A DNA stretch of 6,487 nucleotides from Savagea sp. (GTDB lineage Bacteria > Bacillota > Bacilli > Bacillales_A > Planococcaceae). The first letter of the stretch is position 1, and each line of letters begins with the position of its first letter. The translations under genes and the position numbers were made by a program. The stretch spans positions 1 to 6,487 of the forward strand of contig JASKZX010000034.1 of the NCBI GenBank assembly GCA_030147435.1, read 5' to 3'. Shown piece by piece: positions 1 to 5,827 of this stretch. Below the pieces are notes generated by a model that was not told the origin of the DNA, did no database searches, and saw only the letters and a list, made by a program, of their open reading frames with translations.

Positions 1-1064
1 TCTTTCATAATTTGAACGAGTTGGACAGCCGTTAATAAGCCGTCTCCTGTCGTATTGTAGTCGAGGAATACGATATGACCTGATTGCTCGCCACCGAAGT
101 TGTAGTCTCCTTCACGCATCGCCTCAACGACGTAACGGTCACCGACAGCTGTTTGAACACTTTCGATTTCTTGCTTTTCAAGCGCTTTGTAGAAGCCGAT
201 ATTACTCATCACTGTTGAAACGACTGTTCCTTTTGAAAGCTTCCCTTTTTCGTGTAAATATTTCGCTACGATAAACATAATTTCATCACCGTTGACGATC
301 TTTCCTGTTTCATCGACAGCGATTACACGATCGCCATCACCGTCGAATGCTACGCCGATATGCGCTTCTTTTTCAACGACAAACTCTGCTAACTTCTCTG
401 GGTGTGTCGAACCGACGCCTTCGTTAATGTTACAGCCATCTGGTGTATCTCCCATTGAAGAAATTTCAGCTTCTAAATCAGCAAATAAATGTGTTGCAAG
501 AGAGCTCGTTGCACCGTGCGCACAATCGATCGCTACGTGAATATCTTCAAACGACGTATCGACTGTCTGTTTTAAATAATGAATGTATTTATGTCCACCT
601 TCGAAGTACTCTGTAATTGAACCGACATTTCCACCGATTGGACGTGGCAATTCATCTTCTTCTGCATTTAACAGTTGTTCGATTTCCTCTTCTTGCGCAT
701 CTGTTAATTTAAAACCATCTGCGCCGAAAAACTTAATCCCGTTATCTGCCACAGGATTATGTGATGCAGAAATCATGACTCCTGCTTGTGCATTCATTAC
801 ACGTGTTAAGTAAGCAACACCTGGTGTACTAATGACACCGAGAGTCATTACTTCAACTCCGATTGACATAAGTCCTGCAACGAGTGCACTTTCTAACATT
901 TGACCAGAAATTCGTGTATCACGGCCTACGAGTACTTGTGGTTGTTCTTTTTCATTTTTTGTTAATACGTATCCTCCGATACGCCCTAATCGAAAAGCTA
1001 ACTCCGGTGTTAACTCTTGGTTAGCAATTCCTCGAACACCGTCAGTTCCGAAATATTTCGTCAT
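1..1064 (-). CDS. glmM: Phosphoglucosamine mutase GlmM (C-terminus cut by window edge)
   Basis: GlmM converts glucosamine-6-phosphate to glucosamine-1-phosphate in the cytoplasm, on the way to UDP-GlcNAc and peptidoglycan. The visible 354 residues (families usually run to about 450) begin [15 protein letters not shown], the standard GlmM N-terminus. The phosphoserine loop ISASHNP has its catalytic Ser at residue 101. The magnesium loop DGDGDR is at 241-246 and the sugar-binding EQSGH at 326-330. The C-terminal phosphate-binding domain is outside the window. The ATG at 1064 follows a strong Shine-Dalgarno (AAAGGAG, about 1075-1081) and lies 31 bases after the cdaR stop, so it is probably co-transcribed with cdaA and cdaR. 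In Bacillus and other Firmicutes GlmM is known to bind and inhibit CdaA; that rests on family knowledge, not on this sequence. No frameshift or missing catalytic residue is seen. Confidence 0.97.
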   Translation of the reverse strand, partial: MTKYFGTDGVRGIANQELTPELAFRLGRIGGYVLTKNEKEQPQVLVGRDTRISGQMLESALVAGLMSIGVEVMTLGVISTPGVAYLTRVMNAQAGVMISASHNPVADNGIKFFGADGFKLTDAQEEEIEQLLNAEEDELPRPIGGNVGSITEYFEGGHKYIHYLKQTVDTSFEDIHVAIDCAHGATSSLATHLFADLEAEISSMGDTPDGCNINEGVGSTHPEKLAEFVVEKEAHIGVAFDGDGDRVIAVDETGKIVNGDEIMFIVAKYLHEKGKLSKGTVVSTVMSNIGFYKALEKQEIESVQTAVGDRYVVEAMREGDYNFGGEQSGHIVFLDYNTTGDGLLTAVQLVQIMK

Positions 1065-1095
1065 ATGATTTCTTCTCCTTTTCCATACATAACAA

Positions 1096-2487
1096 TCATT
1101 CTTTACTTATTTGTTCTAATTGAACATTGGCTTGTTCTTGAGATAATGTCCATGTAATAAAACGCGGTCCACGTACATTAAGTGTTGATGGATACGTACC
1201 AGGCACTTGTAATGCGCCGATTTTTGTAAATACTTGAAAGTCTTTCGCACTTACATTTTTTAAAACCGAATGTTTCCCTGTTGCAGTAATCGTAATCGCT
1301 TCTGGTTGTAACACTTTCGCTTGAAATCCTGCTGGAATTTCTTCTAACTGAATCGCAAGGCCATTATACTTTTTTGTTTCAATTTTGTCTTCTACTGCAT
1401 TCGCTGACACTTCTGTTTCTGTAGAGTCTTCTTGTTCTTCTACAGGTTGTTCTGGAACATCGGTTTCATCTTCAGGAAGCTCATTTTTATCTTCTTGATT
1501 TTCTTGTTCTTCTTGTTGTTCTTCTTGTTCTTCGTTCTCATCTTCCTTTTTCCCTAAAACTTTCACTTGTACACGTGCTTGCTCAGGGATTGCTGAAGAT
1601 ATTCCTTCCGGGAGTGTAAACGAAACGTCGTAATCCCCCGAAGCTGTCACTTTCGATAAATCAAGCTCTCCTGTAATTGACTCTATTTTATCTAATGCTT
1701 GTTGACTTCCATATAAACGAATCGTTTTCGTCAGCGGCATTACCGCATCTAGTGTCAATCCTTCTTGTAGCTCACCTTTTTCAATGAGTCGAAATAACAC
1801 TTCTTTACTTTGAGCTTCTACAATGACAGATACGCTCACTTCCGCTGGATGTACTTGTACATCTAATCGATTCAATTCACGATCTAAGGCGAACACTGGA
1901 ACGACTGCATCGTAAGACTCGGTCACTTCTTCTTTCGGACGTACAGGTGCGCGGACGACATGAATCGACTCGATCACACTGCGAGGTCCTGTAATTTGTA
2001 CACTTTTTGGTGAAACTTGCATCTCTTTTAAAAGATGATGTTTTCCAATCATTTGTTCATTCATCTCAGGTGTTACATTAAACTTCTCTGTGACACGCTC
2101 TTCAATGACGATATCTACTTTCGCTGGGTCAATATTCACTTGAAGTTTATCCGATAAATGTTCATGTTGAAACGCAACAGTATGTACACCGATTGGTAAA
2201 TTACTCACATCGAGTGATACAGTAAAGTCTTTTAATAATTTCGTCGACTGAACGATATTTGTCGGTCCTTCAATCCGAACATTGACAGTTTCAGGTACAC
2301 CAGTAACGATTAAATTTTCCTCATCGTAATGAAGTTCAACCGGCACATCATAAATGATGTCGGATGAGTCTCCAACAGGCGTCCAATTTTCAGCATCTTC
2401 TTCTGCTCGCACCGAAAAAAACAAAATAAGTGCTAAAACGAGTGCAGTTAGTCGAAGAAACCATGGGCTATCTATAAATTTATCCAT
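1096..2487 (-). CDS. cdaR: CdaR (YbbR-domain), membrane-anchored regulator of the diadenylate cyclase
   Basis: This 463-residue protein is the YbbR/CdaR partner of CdaA. It starts [20 protein letters not shown], with one hydrophobic N-terminal segment at about 11-26 that acts as a signal anchor, so the rest should face outside. Four YbbR beta-repeats can be traced at roughly 44-130, 135-222, 228-310 and 373-460, each with the signature of a hydrophobic strand, a G-P or G-S turn and an 'I..V..V' ending. Between repeats 3 and 4 is a charged, low-complexity linker (about 311-372) rich in Glu, Gln and Asp. In B. subtilis CdaR, as I recall it, the comparable low-complexity stretch is a C-terminal tail. 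The ATG overlaps the end of cdaA by 8 bases, with a modest GGGGGAAG upstream, which suggests translational coupling. In other Firmicutes CdaR modulates CdaA activity; the sign of the effect here cannot be judged. Confidence 0.95.
   Translation of the reverse strand: MDKFIDSPWFLRLTALVLALILFFSVRAEEDAENWTPVGDSSDIIYDVPVELHYDEENLIVTGVPETVNVRIEGPTNIVQSTKLLKDFTVSLDVSNLPIGVHTVAFQHEHLSDKLQVNIDPAKVDIVIEERVTEKFNVTPEMNEQMIGKHHLLKEMQVSPKSVQITGPRSVIESIHVVRAPVRPKEEVTESYDAVVPVFALDRELNRLDVQVHPAEVSVSVIVEAQSKEVLFRLIEKGELQEGLTLDAVMPLTKTIRLYGSQQALDKIESITGELDLSKVTASGDYDVSFTLPEGISSAIPEQARVQVKVLGKKEDENEEQEEQQEEQENQEDKNELPEDETDVPEQPVEEQEDSTETEVSANAVEDKIETKKYNGLAIQLEEIPAGFQAKVLQPEAITITATGKHSVLKNVSAKDFQVFTKIGALQVPGTYPSTLNVRGPRFITWTLSQEQANVQLEQISKE
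1372..1557 (-). other. Acidic low-complexity linker inside CdaR, encoded by a TTC/TTG-rich tract
   Basis: Residues about 311-372 of CdaR form a linker without predicted fold. From 313 to 370, 27 of 58 residues are Asp or Glu, with many Gln, in short EEQ-like units. On the plus strand, about 1490-1545 reads as repeated TTCTTG and TTCTTC units, a short imperfect tandem repeat that could change length by slippage in multiples of three or break the frame. The linker separates the first three YbbR repeats from the fourth and would lie outside the membrane. Confidence 0.8.
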
Positions 2488-3316
2488 CGTTCTTCTTCCC
2501 CCATTTCAATAACGACCAATCATCTGTCGTCTCTAATGAGCCGAACCACATTTCAATTAAACGTTCTTCAAACTCTTCCAATGATAAGTTTCGTAAAATA
2601 TCGCCTTCTGCTGTAAGACTAATTGCTCCTGTTTCTTCTGAGACGACGATCGTTAAAGCATCTGTATCTTCACTTAATCCGAGTGCAGCACGGTGACGTG
2701 TCCCTAAATCTTTTGCGATGAACGGACTTTCAGAAAGTGGTAAGTAACAACCCGCTGCGGCAATTCGGTTTTTCTGTACGATCACTGCTCCGTCGTGCAG
2801 TGGGGTATTTGGGATAAATATATTAATTAATAACTCTGACGTAATCTCCGCATCAAGCGGTGTCCCCGTCTCAATATATTCACTCAACCCCGTTTCCTTT
2901 TCAATGGAAATTAAGGCACCAATCCGACGTTTTGCCATATAGCTCACCGACTTTTTCATCGCAGCTACGAGGCGTTTTCGTTCCTCTTCTTCTTGTGTAC
3001 CGCTCCGTGCGAACAATCGTCCACGCCCTAGTTGCTCTAATGCACGACGTAATTCAGGTTGGAAGATAATGATCACTGCTAAAAAACCGAATGTAAGCAC
3101 TTGTTCCATCATCCAACCGAGCGTATCTAAACCGAAAATATCAGTTAAAAATCGCACGATTAAAATGACAAAAATCCCTTTTAACAGTTGAACTGCTTTC
3201 GTTCCCTTTATAATCGTGATGAGCTTGTAGAGCACGAACCAGACGAGTAAAATGTCAACGAAATTGCGAACGAGGTCGCTTGCACTCATATCTGTTAAAA
3301 ATTCCCAACCTGGCAT
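2480..3316 (-). CDS. cdaA: Diadenylate cyclase CdaA (membrane c-di-AMP synthase)
   Basis: CdaA joins two ATP into c-di-AMP at the inner face of the membrane. Counting from the ATG at 3316 (278 residues; B. subtilis CdaA is about 273), three membrane helices lie at about 20-36, 44-62 and 72-87, then a short coiled linker with the conserved FQPELRRALEQLGRGR, then the DAC domain. The DAC hallmarks are LHDGAVI (DGA at 175-177) and GTRHRAA (205-209), both intact, so the enzyme should be active. The frame stays open to a TTG at 3346, ten codons upstream, but that codon has no Shine-Dalgarno and would fall at about +2 of the candidate promoter. The ATG at 3316 has AGGG six bases ahead and matches the B. 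subtilis N-terminus in length. It overlaps cdaR by 8 bases and shares the cdaA-cdaR-glmM order typical of Bacilli. Confidence 0.96.
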   Translation of the reverse strand: MPGWEFLTDMSASDLVRNFVDILLVWFVLYKLITIIKGTKAVQLLKGIFVILIVRFLTDIFGLDTLGWMMEQVLTFGFLAVIIIFQPELRRALEQLGRGRLFARSGTQEEEERKRLVAAMKKSVSYMAKRRIGALISIEKETGLSEYIETGTPLDAEITSELLINIFIPNTPLHDGAVIVQKNRIAAAGCYLPLSESPFIAKDLGTRHRAALGLSEDTDALTIVVSEETGAISLTAEGDILRNLSLEEFEERLIEMWFGSLETTDDWSLLKWGKKNDG

Positions 3317-3322
3317 ACGTAT

Positions 3323-3326
3323 CCCT
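3323..3326 (-). promoter_or_regulatory. Shine-Dalgarno that decides the cdaA start
   Basis: On the minus strand AGGG stands six bases before the ATG at 3316. The alternative starts in frame, TTG at 3346 and ATG at 3334, have no comparable site, which is why the 3316 start is preferred. Confidence 0.6.
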
Positions 3327-3353
3327 ACTTTCATTCCGATAATCAATAGTTAT

Positions 3354-3381
3354 ATTATAGCATAAGGTACGTACCGATAAA
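3354..3381 (-). promoter_or_regulatory. Candidate sigma-A promoter (extended -10) for cdaA-cdaR-glmM
   Basis: On the minus strand a perfect -10 TATAAT (3359-3354) is preceded by TGC (3362-3360), giving the extended -10 form TGnTATAAT. A weak -35, TTTATC (3381-3376), stands 16 bases upstream. The predicted transcript start is near 3347, giving a leader of about 31 bases before the ATG at 3316. The spacer contains the perfect 10-base palindrome GGTACGTACC (3366-3375). This would give the c-di-AMP genes expression independent of sigW. The promoter is inferred from sequence only. Confidence 0.65.
3366..3375. repeat. 10-base perfect palindrome in the cdaA promoter spacer
   Basis: GGTACGTACC is its own reverse complement and sits between the candidate -35 and -10 elements. 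It has no loop and no following T-tract, so it does not resemble a terminator. It could be a small operator or chance; the flanking bases do not extend the symmetry. Confidence 0.5.
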
Positions 3382-3385
3382 CGTC

Positions 3386-4030
3386 TCATTCTGCCTCTTT
3401 TTCAGTTTCTGCTTTCGAGGTGAACATACGTTTCATTTTGTACCATAACCAATCGAATGCACGATCGATTTCTTCGACTTCTCCCGTTACAACAGCAGTA
3501 GAAGCCATATATTTTTCCCCTTTAACGACAGCGACATCGCCGTTGACTTCTCCTTCAATACGAAGATTTCCATTACGAACGACTAAATCGCCTTCGATGA
3601 CTTCACCTTCTGGTACGATGACTGTCTCACCTTCTACGATCAAATTCGGTTGTTTCGTAAAAGCAAATTCATCCGGTGCTCGATATTCTGAAAATAAAAG
3701 AGCACTCATCATAAGGACAAAAATTGCAGCTGCTGATGCAAGTGGATATCGGCGAAATATACTACGTTTGATAGGACGCGCTTTTTTTGCCTCGGGTTTC
3801 TTTTCACTTTTAATCTTTTTCATCACATCGTGTGTAAATTGATTCGGTAATGAGACTTGCTCTTCTCTCATTTGCTCTAATCGTAAAGTGATTAATCGTA
3901 ATTCATCGACATGGCGTTGACAAGCAGGACATGAAACAACATGTTCATATGTTTTTTCCATCATTTGATCCGATAATTCTCCATCAACATAATCATGCAG
4001 CTGTTCCATCGGCAATTGACATTGTTTCAC
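3386..4030 (-). CDS. rsiW: Anti-sigma-W factor RsiW (zinc-finger, single-pass membrane)
   Basis: RsiW holds sigma-W inactive at the membrane until proteolysis releases it. The 214-residue protein (B. subtilis about 208) has an N-terminal zinc-binding anti-sigma domain with H30-x3-C34-x2-C37 and a further Cys at 4. A basic stretch at 71-95 precedes one transmembrane helix at about 96-113, rich in Ala, as suits intramembrane cleavage by RasP. The outer domain (about 125-190) has alternating strands of the type VPEGEVIEGDLVV, resembling a short bactofilin-like beta-helix. EKYMAS (172-177) matches the segment where, as I recall, PrsW cuts B. subtilis RsiW between Ala and Ser. The start is GTG, one base after the sigW stop, with a strong AGGGGGAG upstream; coupling would keep sigma and anti-sigma in balance. 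Confidence 0.96.
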   Translation of the reverse strand: MKQCQLPMEQLHDYVDGELSDQMMEKTYEHVVSCPACQRHVDELRLITLRLEQMREEQVSLPNQFTHDVMKKIKSEKKPEAKKARPIKRSIFRRYPLASAAAIFVLMMSALLFSEYRAPDEFAFTKQPNLIVEGETVIVPEGEVIEGDLVVRNGNLRIEGEVNGDVAVVKGEKYMASTAVVTGEVEEIDRAFDWLWYKMKRMFTSKAETEKEAE

Positions 4031-4031
4031 T

Positions 4032-4610
4032 CTACTCTCCCCCTCGCTCTAATTCAATAAGTTGTTCACGAAGTAACTCTCTTCCGCGATAAACACGGGA
4101 TTTCACCGTATTTAATGGTAATTCTAAAATCTCACTGATCTCTTTCAATGAACGCTCTTCCATGTAACGTAAAACGACGGCAGAACGATACGTATCGGGT
4201 AATTGTTGCAAAGCATACTGAATTTGTTCACCGAGCTCCATCGAAGCTACTTTCTCTTCTGGGAGGCGTTCTTCTGATTCCATCTTGGCATACATATTCA
4301 TTCCTTCTGTTCCAGGAATCGTCGCATCCAATGAATAATCTGGTTTTTTCTTTCTTAATTTATCGATACATAAATTCGTCGCGATACGAAAAATCCATGT
4401 AGAAAACTTTCGTGACTGGTCGAACTTTTCTAAGTTCATATAAGCACGTAAAAACGCTTCTTGAGCGGCATCTTCTGCTTCTTGAGCATTGTATAAAATT
4501 TTATAACAGACGAAATAAACACGCTCTTGATACATTAGAACAATATCTTCATACGCATCATCATTTCCTTGTAATACTTCTTGTATCTTTTTATTTACGA
4601 GTTCATCCAT
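4032..4610 (-). CDS. sigW: ECF RNA polymerase sigma factor SigW
   Basis: This 192-residue protein is an extracytoplasmic-function sigma factor of the SigW group, which directs genes for defence against envelope-active antibiotics and detergents. Region 2 spans about 15-85 and includes the core-binding and -10-recognition helices (AEDAAQEAFLRAY and FSTWIFRIATNLCIDKLRK). A variable acidic linker covers about 90-128. Region 4 spans about 130-185, with the helix-turn-helix SLKEISEILELPLNTVKSRVYRGRELL that reads the -35. Regions 1 and 3 are absent, as in all ECF sigmas. The ATG follows GGAGG with eight bases between. The identity as SigW rather than another ECF member rests on the adjacent RsiW, the sigma-W type promoter upstream and the cdaA-cdaR-glmM context. 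Confidence 0.97.
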   Translation of the reverse strand: MDELVNKKIQEVLQGNDDAYEDIVLMYQERVYFVCYKILYNAQEAEDAAQEAFLRAYMNLEKFDQSRKFSTWIFRIATNLCIDKLRKKKPDYSLDATIPGTEGMNMYAKMESEERLPEEKVASMELGEQIQYALQQLPDTYRSAVVLRYMEERSLKEISEILELPLNTVKSRVYRGRELLREQLIELERGGE

Positions 4611-4645
4611 TTTTTCAACCTCCGCTCAAATGCGGCTTATTCTTA

Positions 4646-4672
4646 TACGGCTCATCTTGCCGATAAGTTTCA
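4646..4672 (-). promoter_or_regulatory. Sigma-W autoregulatory promoter of sigW-rsiW
   Basis: On the minus strand TGAAAC (4672-4667) is followed after 17 bases by CGTA (4649-4646), continuing as CGTATAAG. Both hexamer cores match the published sigma-W consensus (TGAAAC, CGTA) exactly; the usual spacer is 16, and 17 is a small deviation. The start of transcription would be near 4638, about 28 bases before the sigW ATG. This places sigW under its own control. Confidence 0.85.
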
Positions 4673-4688
4673 TTCAACATTTTTACTT

Positions 4689-4697
4689 ATCATACCA
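4689..4697 (-). promoter_or_regulatory. Possible second (sigma-A, extended -10) promoter upstream of sigW
   Basis: On the minus strand TGGTATGAT gives an extended -10 with one mismatch (TATGAT). No convincing -35 is present at 16-18 bases upstream. It could supply basal sigW expression before the autoregulatory promoter takes over. Evidence is weak. Confidence 0.3.
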
Positions 4698-4753
4698 CTT
4701 CATATGTATTTATAATAAGGCTCTTCTCCACTCTTTTAATAAATTTTCTTTTC

Positions 4754-4787
4754 AAATAAAAAAGTGTAAGGAAAATTCCTTACACTT
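4754..4787 (-). terminator. Rho-independent terminator of rocF
   Basis: On the minus strand a 10-base stem, AAGTGTAAGG pairing with CCTTACACTT (4787-4778 and 4771-4762), extends with two more A-T pairs around a tiny loop and is followed by TTTTTTATTT (4763-4754). It begins 11 bases after the rocF stop codon and separates rocF from sigW. Confidence 0.92.
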
Positions 4788-4798
4788 CACGCGTTCTT

Positions 4799-5704
4799 TT
4801 AAATTAATGTTTCACCTAATAATGAACCCATTAATGCGACTGCTACGTCTGCGGTTTTATTTTTTTCATCTAAGATCGGATTGACTTCAACAACTTCTGT
4901 CGATGTAATGAGTTGAGATTGTTGTAATAACTCCATCGCTAAGTGTGCTTCACGGTAACTAATACCACCTGGTGAATACGTTCCGACACCTGGTGCAAAT
5001 AACGGGTCAATGACATCGATATCAAGAGAAAGGTGAACGTCTTCTACTTCTTGACTACGTAAATAATCAATCGCACTTTCCATTACTTCTGCCATGCCGT
5101 AACGGTCAATTTCGTGCATCGTATACGTTTTAATTCCTAAACGACGGATAAATTCTTTTTCTTCTGGGTCTGCTTCGCGCGTTCCGATAATAACGACATT
5201 TTCAGGTTTCACTTTCGGACCTTCTTGATATAAGTTTACGAGTCGTTCGTGTCCTTCACCAAGACTTGCTGCAAGCGCCATCCCATGAATATTGCCAGAT
5301 GGTGATGTTTCAGGAGTATTTACATCTGTATGCGCATCGAACCAAATAACGCCAAGGTTTTCCACTGTACTTGATAAACCTGCGAGTGAACCGATTCCTA
5401 AACTATGGTCGCCCCCAATGACGAGTGGGAAACGCCCTTCTCTTTTCACTCGACTTACTACTTGAGCGAGCTGCTCATTTGCGCGAGCGACTTCTTCTAA
5501 ATTTTTTAATTGTTCATTTTGTTCTAAGTCTTGAAATGCTGCTGGAACATTAATATTTCCTTCATCAATTACATCATGTCCTAATGCTTCTAAGCGTTTC
5601 ACAATTCCTGAGTAACGTAACGCACTCGGCCCCATATCTACCCCTCTACGATTTTGTCCGTAATCTAAAGGCACCCCGATAATCGAAATATTTAATAGAT
5701 CCAT
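4799..5704 (-). CDS. rocF: Arginase RocF
   Basis: Arginase hydrolyses L-arginine to L-ornithine and urea, the first step of arginine catabolism. The 301-residue protein has the usual Bacillus length (about 296-300). All binuclear manganese ligands are visible: GGDHS (H100), DAHTD (D123, H125, D127) and DID (D228, D230). The substrate-side motif SGNIHGM holds the catalytic His at 140, and VEVNP carries the conserved Glu at 273. The N-terminal GVDMGPSALR is also typical. DAHTDVN is the form seen in many true arginases; agmatinase and formiminoglutamase are less likely given overall similarity to RocF. The ATG at 5704 has AGGAG ten bases ahead. It has its own terminators on both sides, so it is probably a single-gene unit, unlike the rocDEF cluster of B. 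subtilis. Arginase next to sigW is, as I recall, also seen in other Bacillaceae such as Geobacillus. Confidence 0.95.
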   Translation of the reverse strand: MDLLNISIIGVPLDYGQNRRGVDMGPSALRYSGIVKRLEALGHDVIDEGNINVPAAFQDLEQNEQLKNLEEVARANEQLAQVVSRVKREGRFPLVIGGDHSLGIGSLAGLSSTVENLGVIWFDAHTDVNTPETSPSGNIHGMALAASLGEGHERLVNLYQEGPKVKPENVVIIGTREADPEEKEFIRRLGIKTYTMHEIDRYGMAEVMESAIDYLRSQEVEDVHLSLDIDVIDPLFAPGVGTYSPGGISYREAHLAMELLQQSQLITSTEVVEVNPILDEKNKTADVAVALMGSLLGETLI

Positions 5705-5744
5705 TCCCTATCCACTCCTACATGATTTTTGAAAAATTCTTTCT

Positions 5745-5779
5745 ATTCTAACAGTAATTCTTCTCTTACTATTCGTCAA
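5745..5779 (-). promoter_or_regulatory. Candidate rocF promoter
   Basis: On the minus strand TGTTAGAAT (5753-5745) is an extended -10 with one mismatch in the hexamer (TAGAAT). It would start transcription near 5738 and leave a leader of about 34 bases. A TTGACG (5779-5774) fits the -35 consensus in five of six bases but is 23 bases from TAGAAT; at 17 bases its partner would be the poor TACTGT. Which element is used cannot be decided from sequence. No clear RocR or AhrC site could be identified. Confidence 0.4.
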
Positions 5780-5788
5780 CTTCATTTC

Positions 5789-5822
5789 AAAAGAAAAGCC
5801 GTAAGAATAAACTCTTACGGCT
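5789..5822 (-). terminator. Rho-independent terminator of the EAL-domain gene
   Basis: On the minus strand AGCCGTAAGA (5822-5813) pairs perfectly with TCTTACGGCT (5806-5797) around a six-base loop, followed by TTTTCTTTT. It begins six bases after the stop codon of the EAL gene and isolates it from rocF. Confidence 0.92.
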
Positions 5823-5827
5823 CGCTT

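Noticed and set aside
292..813. Two plus-strand open frames (292-540 and 583-813)
   Set aside because: Both are antisense to glmM, whose catalytic motifs are read clearly on the minus strand; they resemble no family.
2860..3069. Plus-strand frame opposite cdaA
   Set aside because: Antisense to the conserved CdaA core; no sign of coding selection.
3366..3375. GGTACGTACC read as an rsiW terminator
   Set aside because: It has no room for a loop and no T-tract follows on the minus strand.
3420..3842. A 140-codon open frame on the plus strand opposite rsiW
   Set aside because: It lies wholly antisense to a well-recognised gene, has no Shine-Dalgarno, and its composition (Ser, Thr, Arg rich) is what the reverse of rsiW codons would give.
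4622..4635. Small hairpin CCGC-6-GCGG overlapping the sigW Shine-Dalgarno
   Set aside because: Only four pairs with a six-base loop; too weak to claim a translational switch.
4148..4884. Three plus-strand open frames (4148-4402, 4412-4666, 4630-4884)
   Set aside because: They are antisense to sigW, to the sigW promoter region or to the rocF end and terminator, and have no supporting ribosome site or recognisable protein.
5721..5738. ARG-box-like stretch starting CATGATTTTTG upstream of rocF
   Set aside because: Only about half the positions agree with the AhrC box consensus I remember, little more than expected for A/T-rich DNA.
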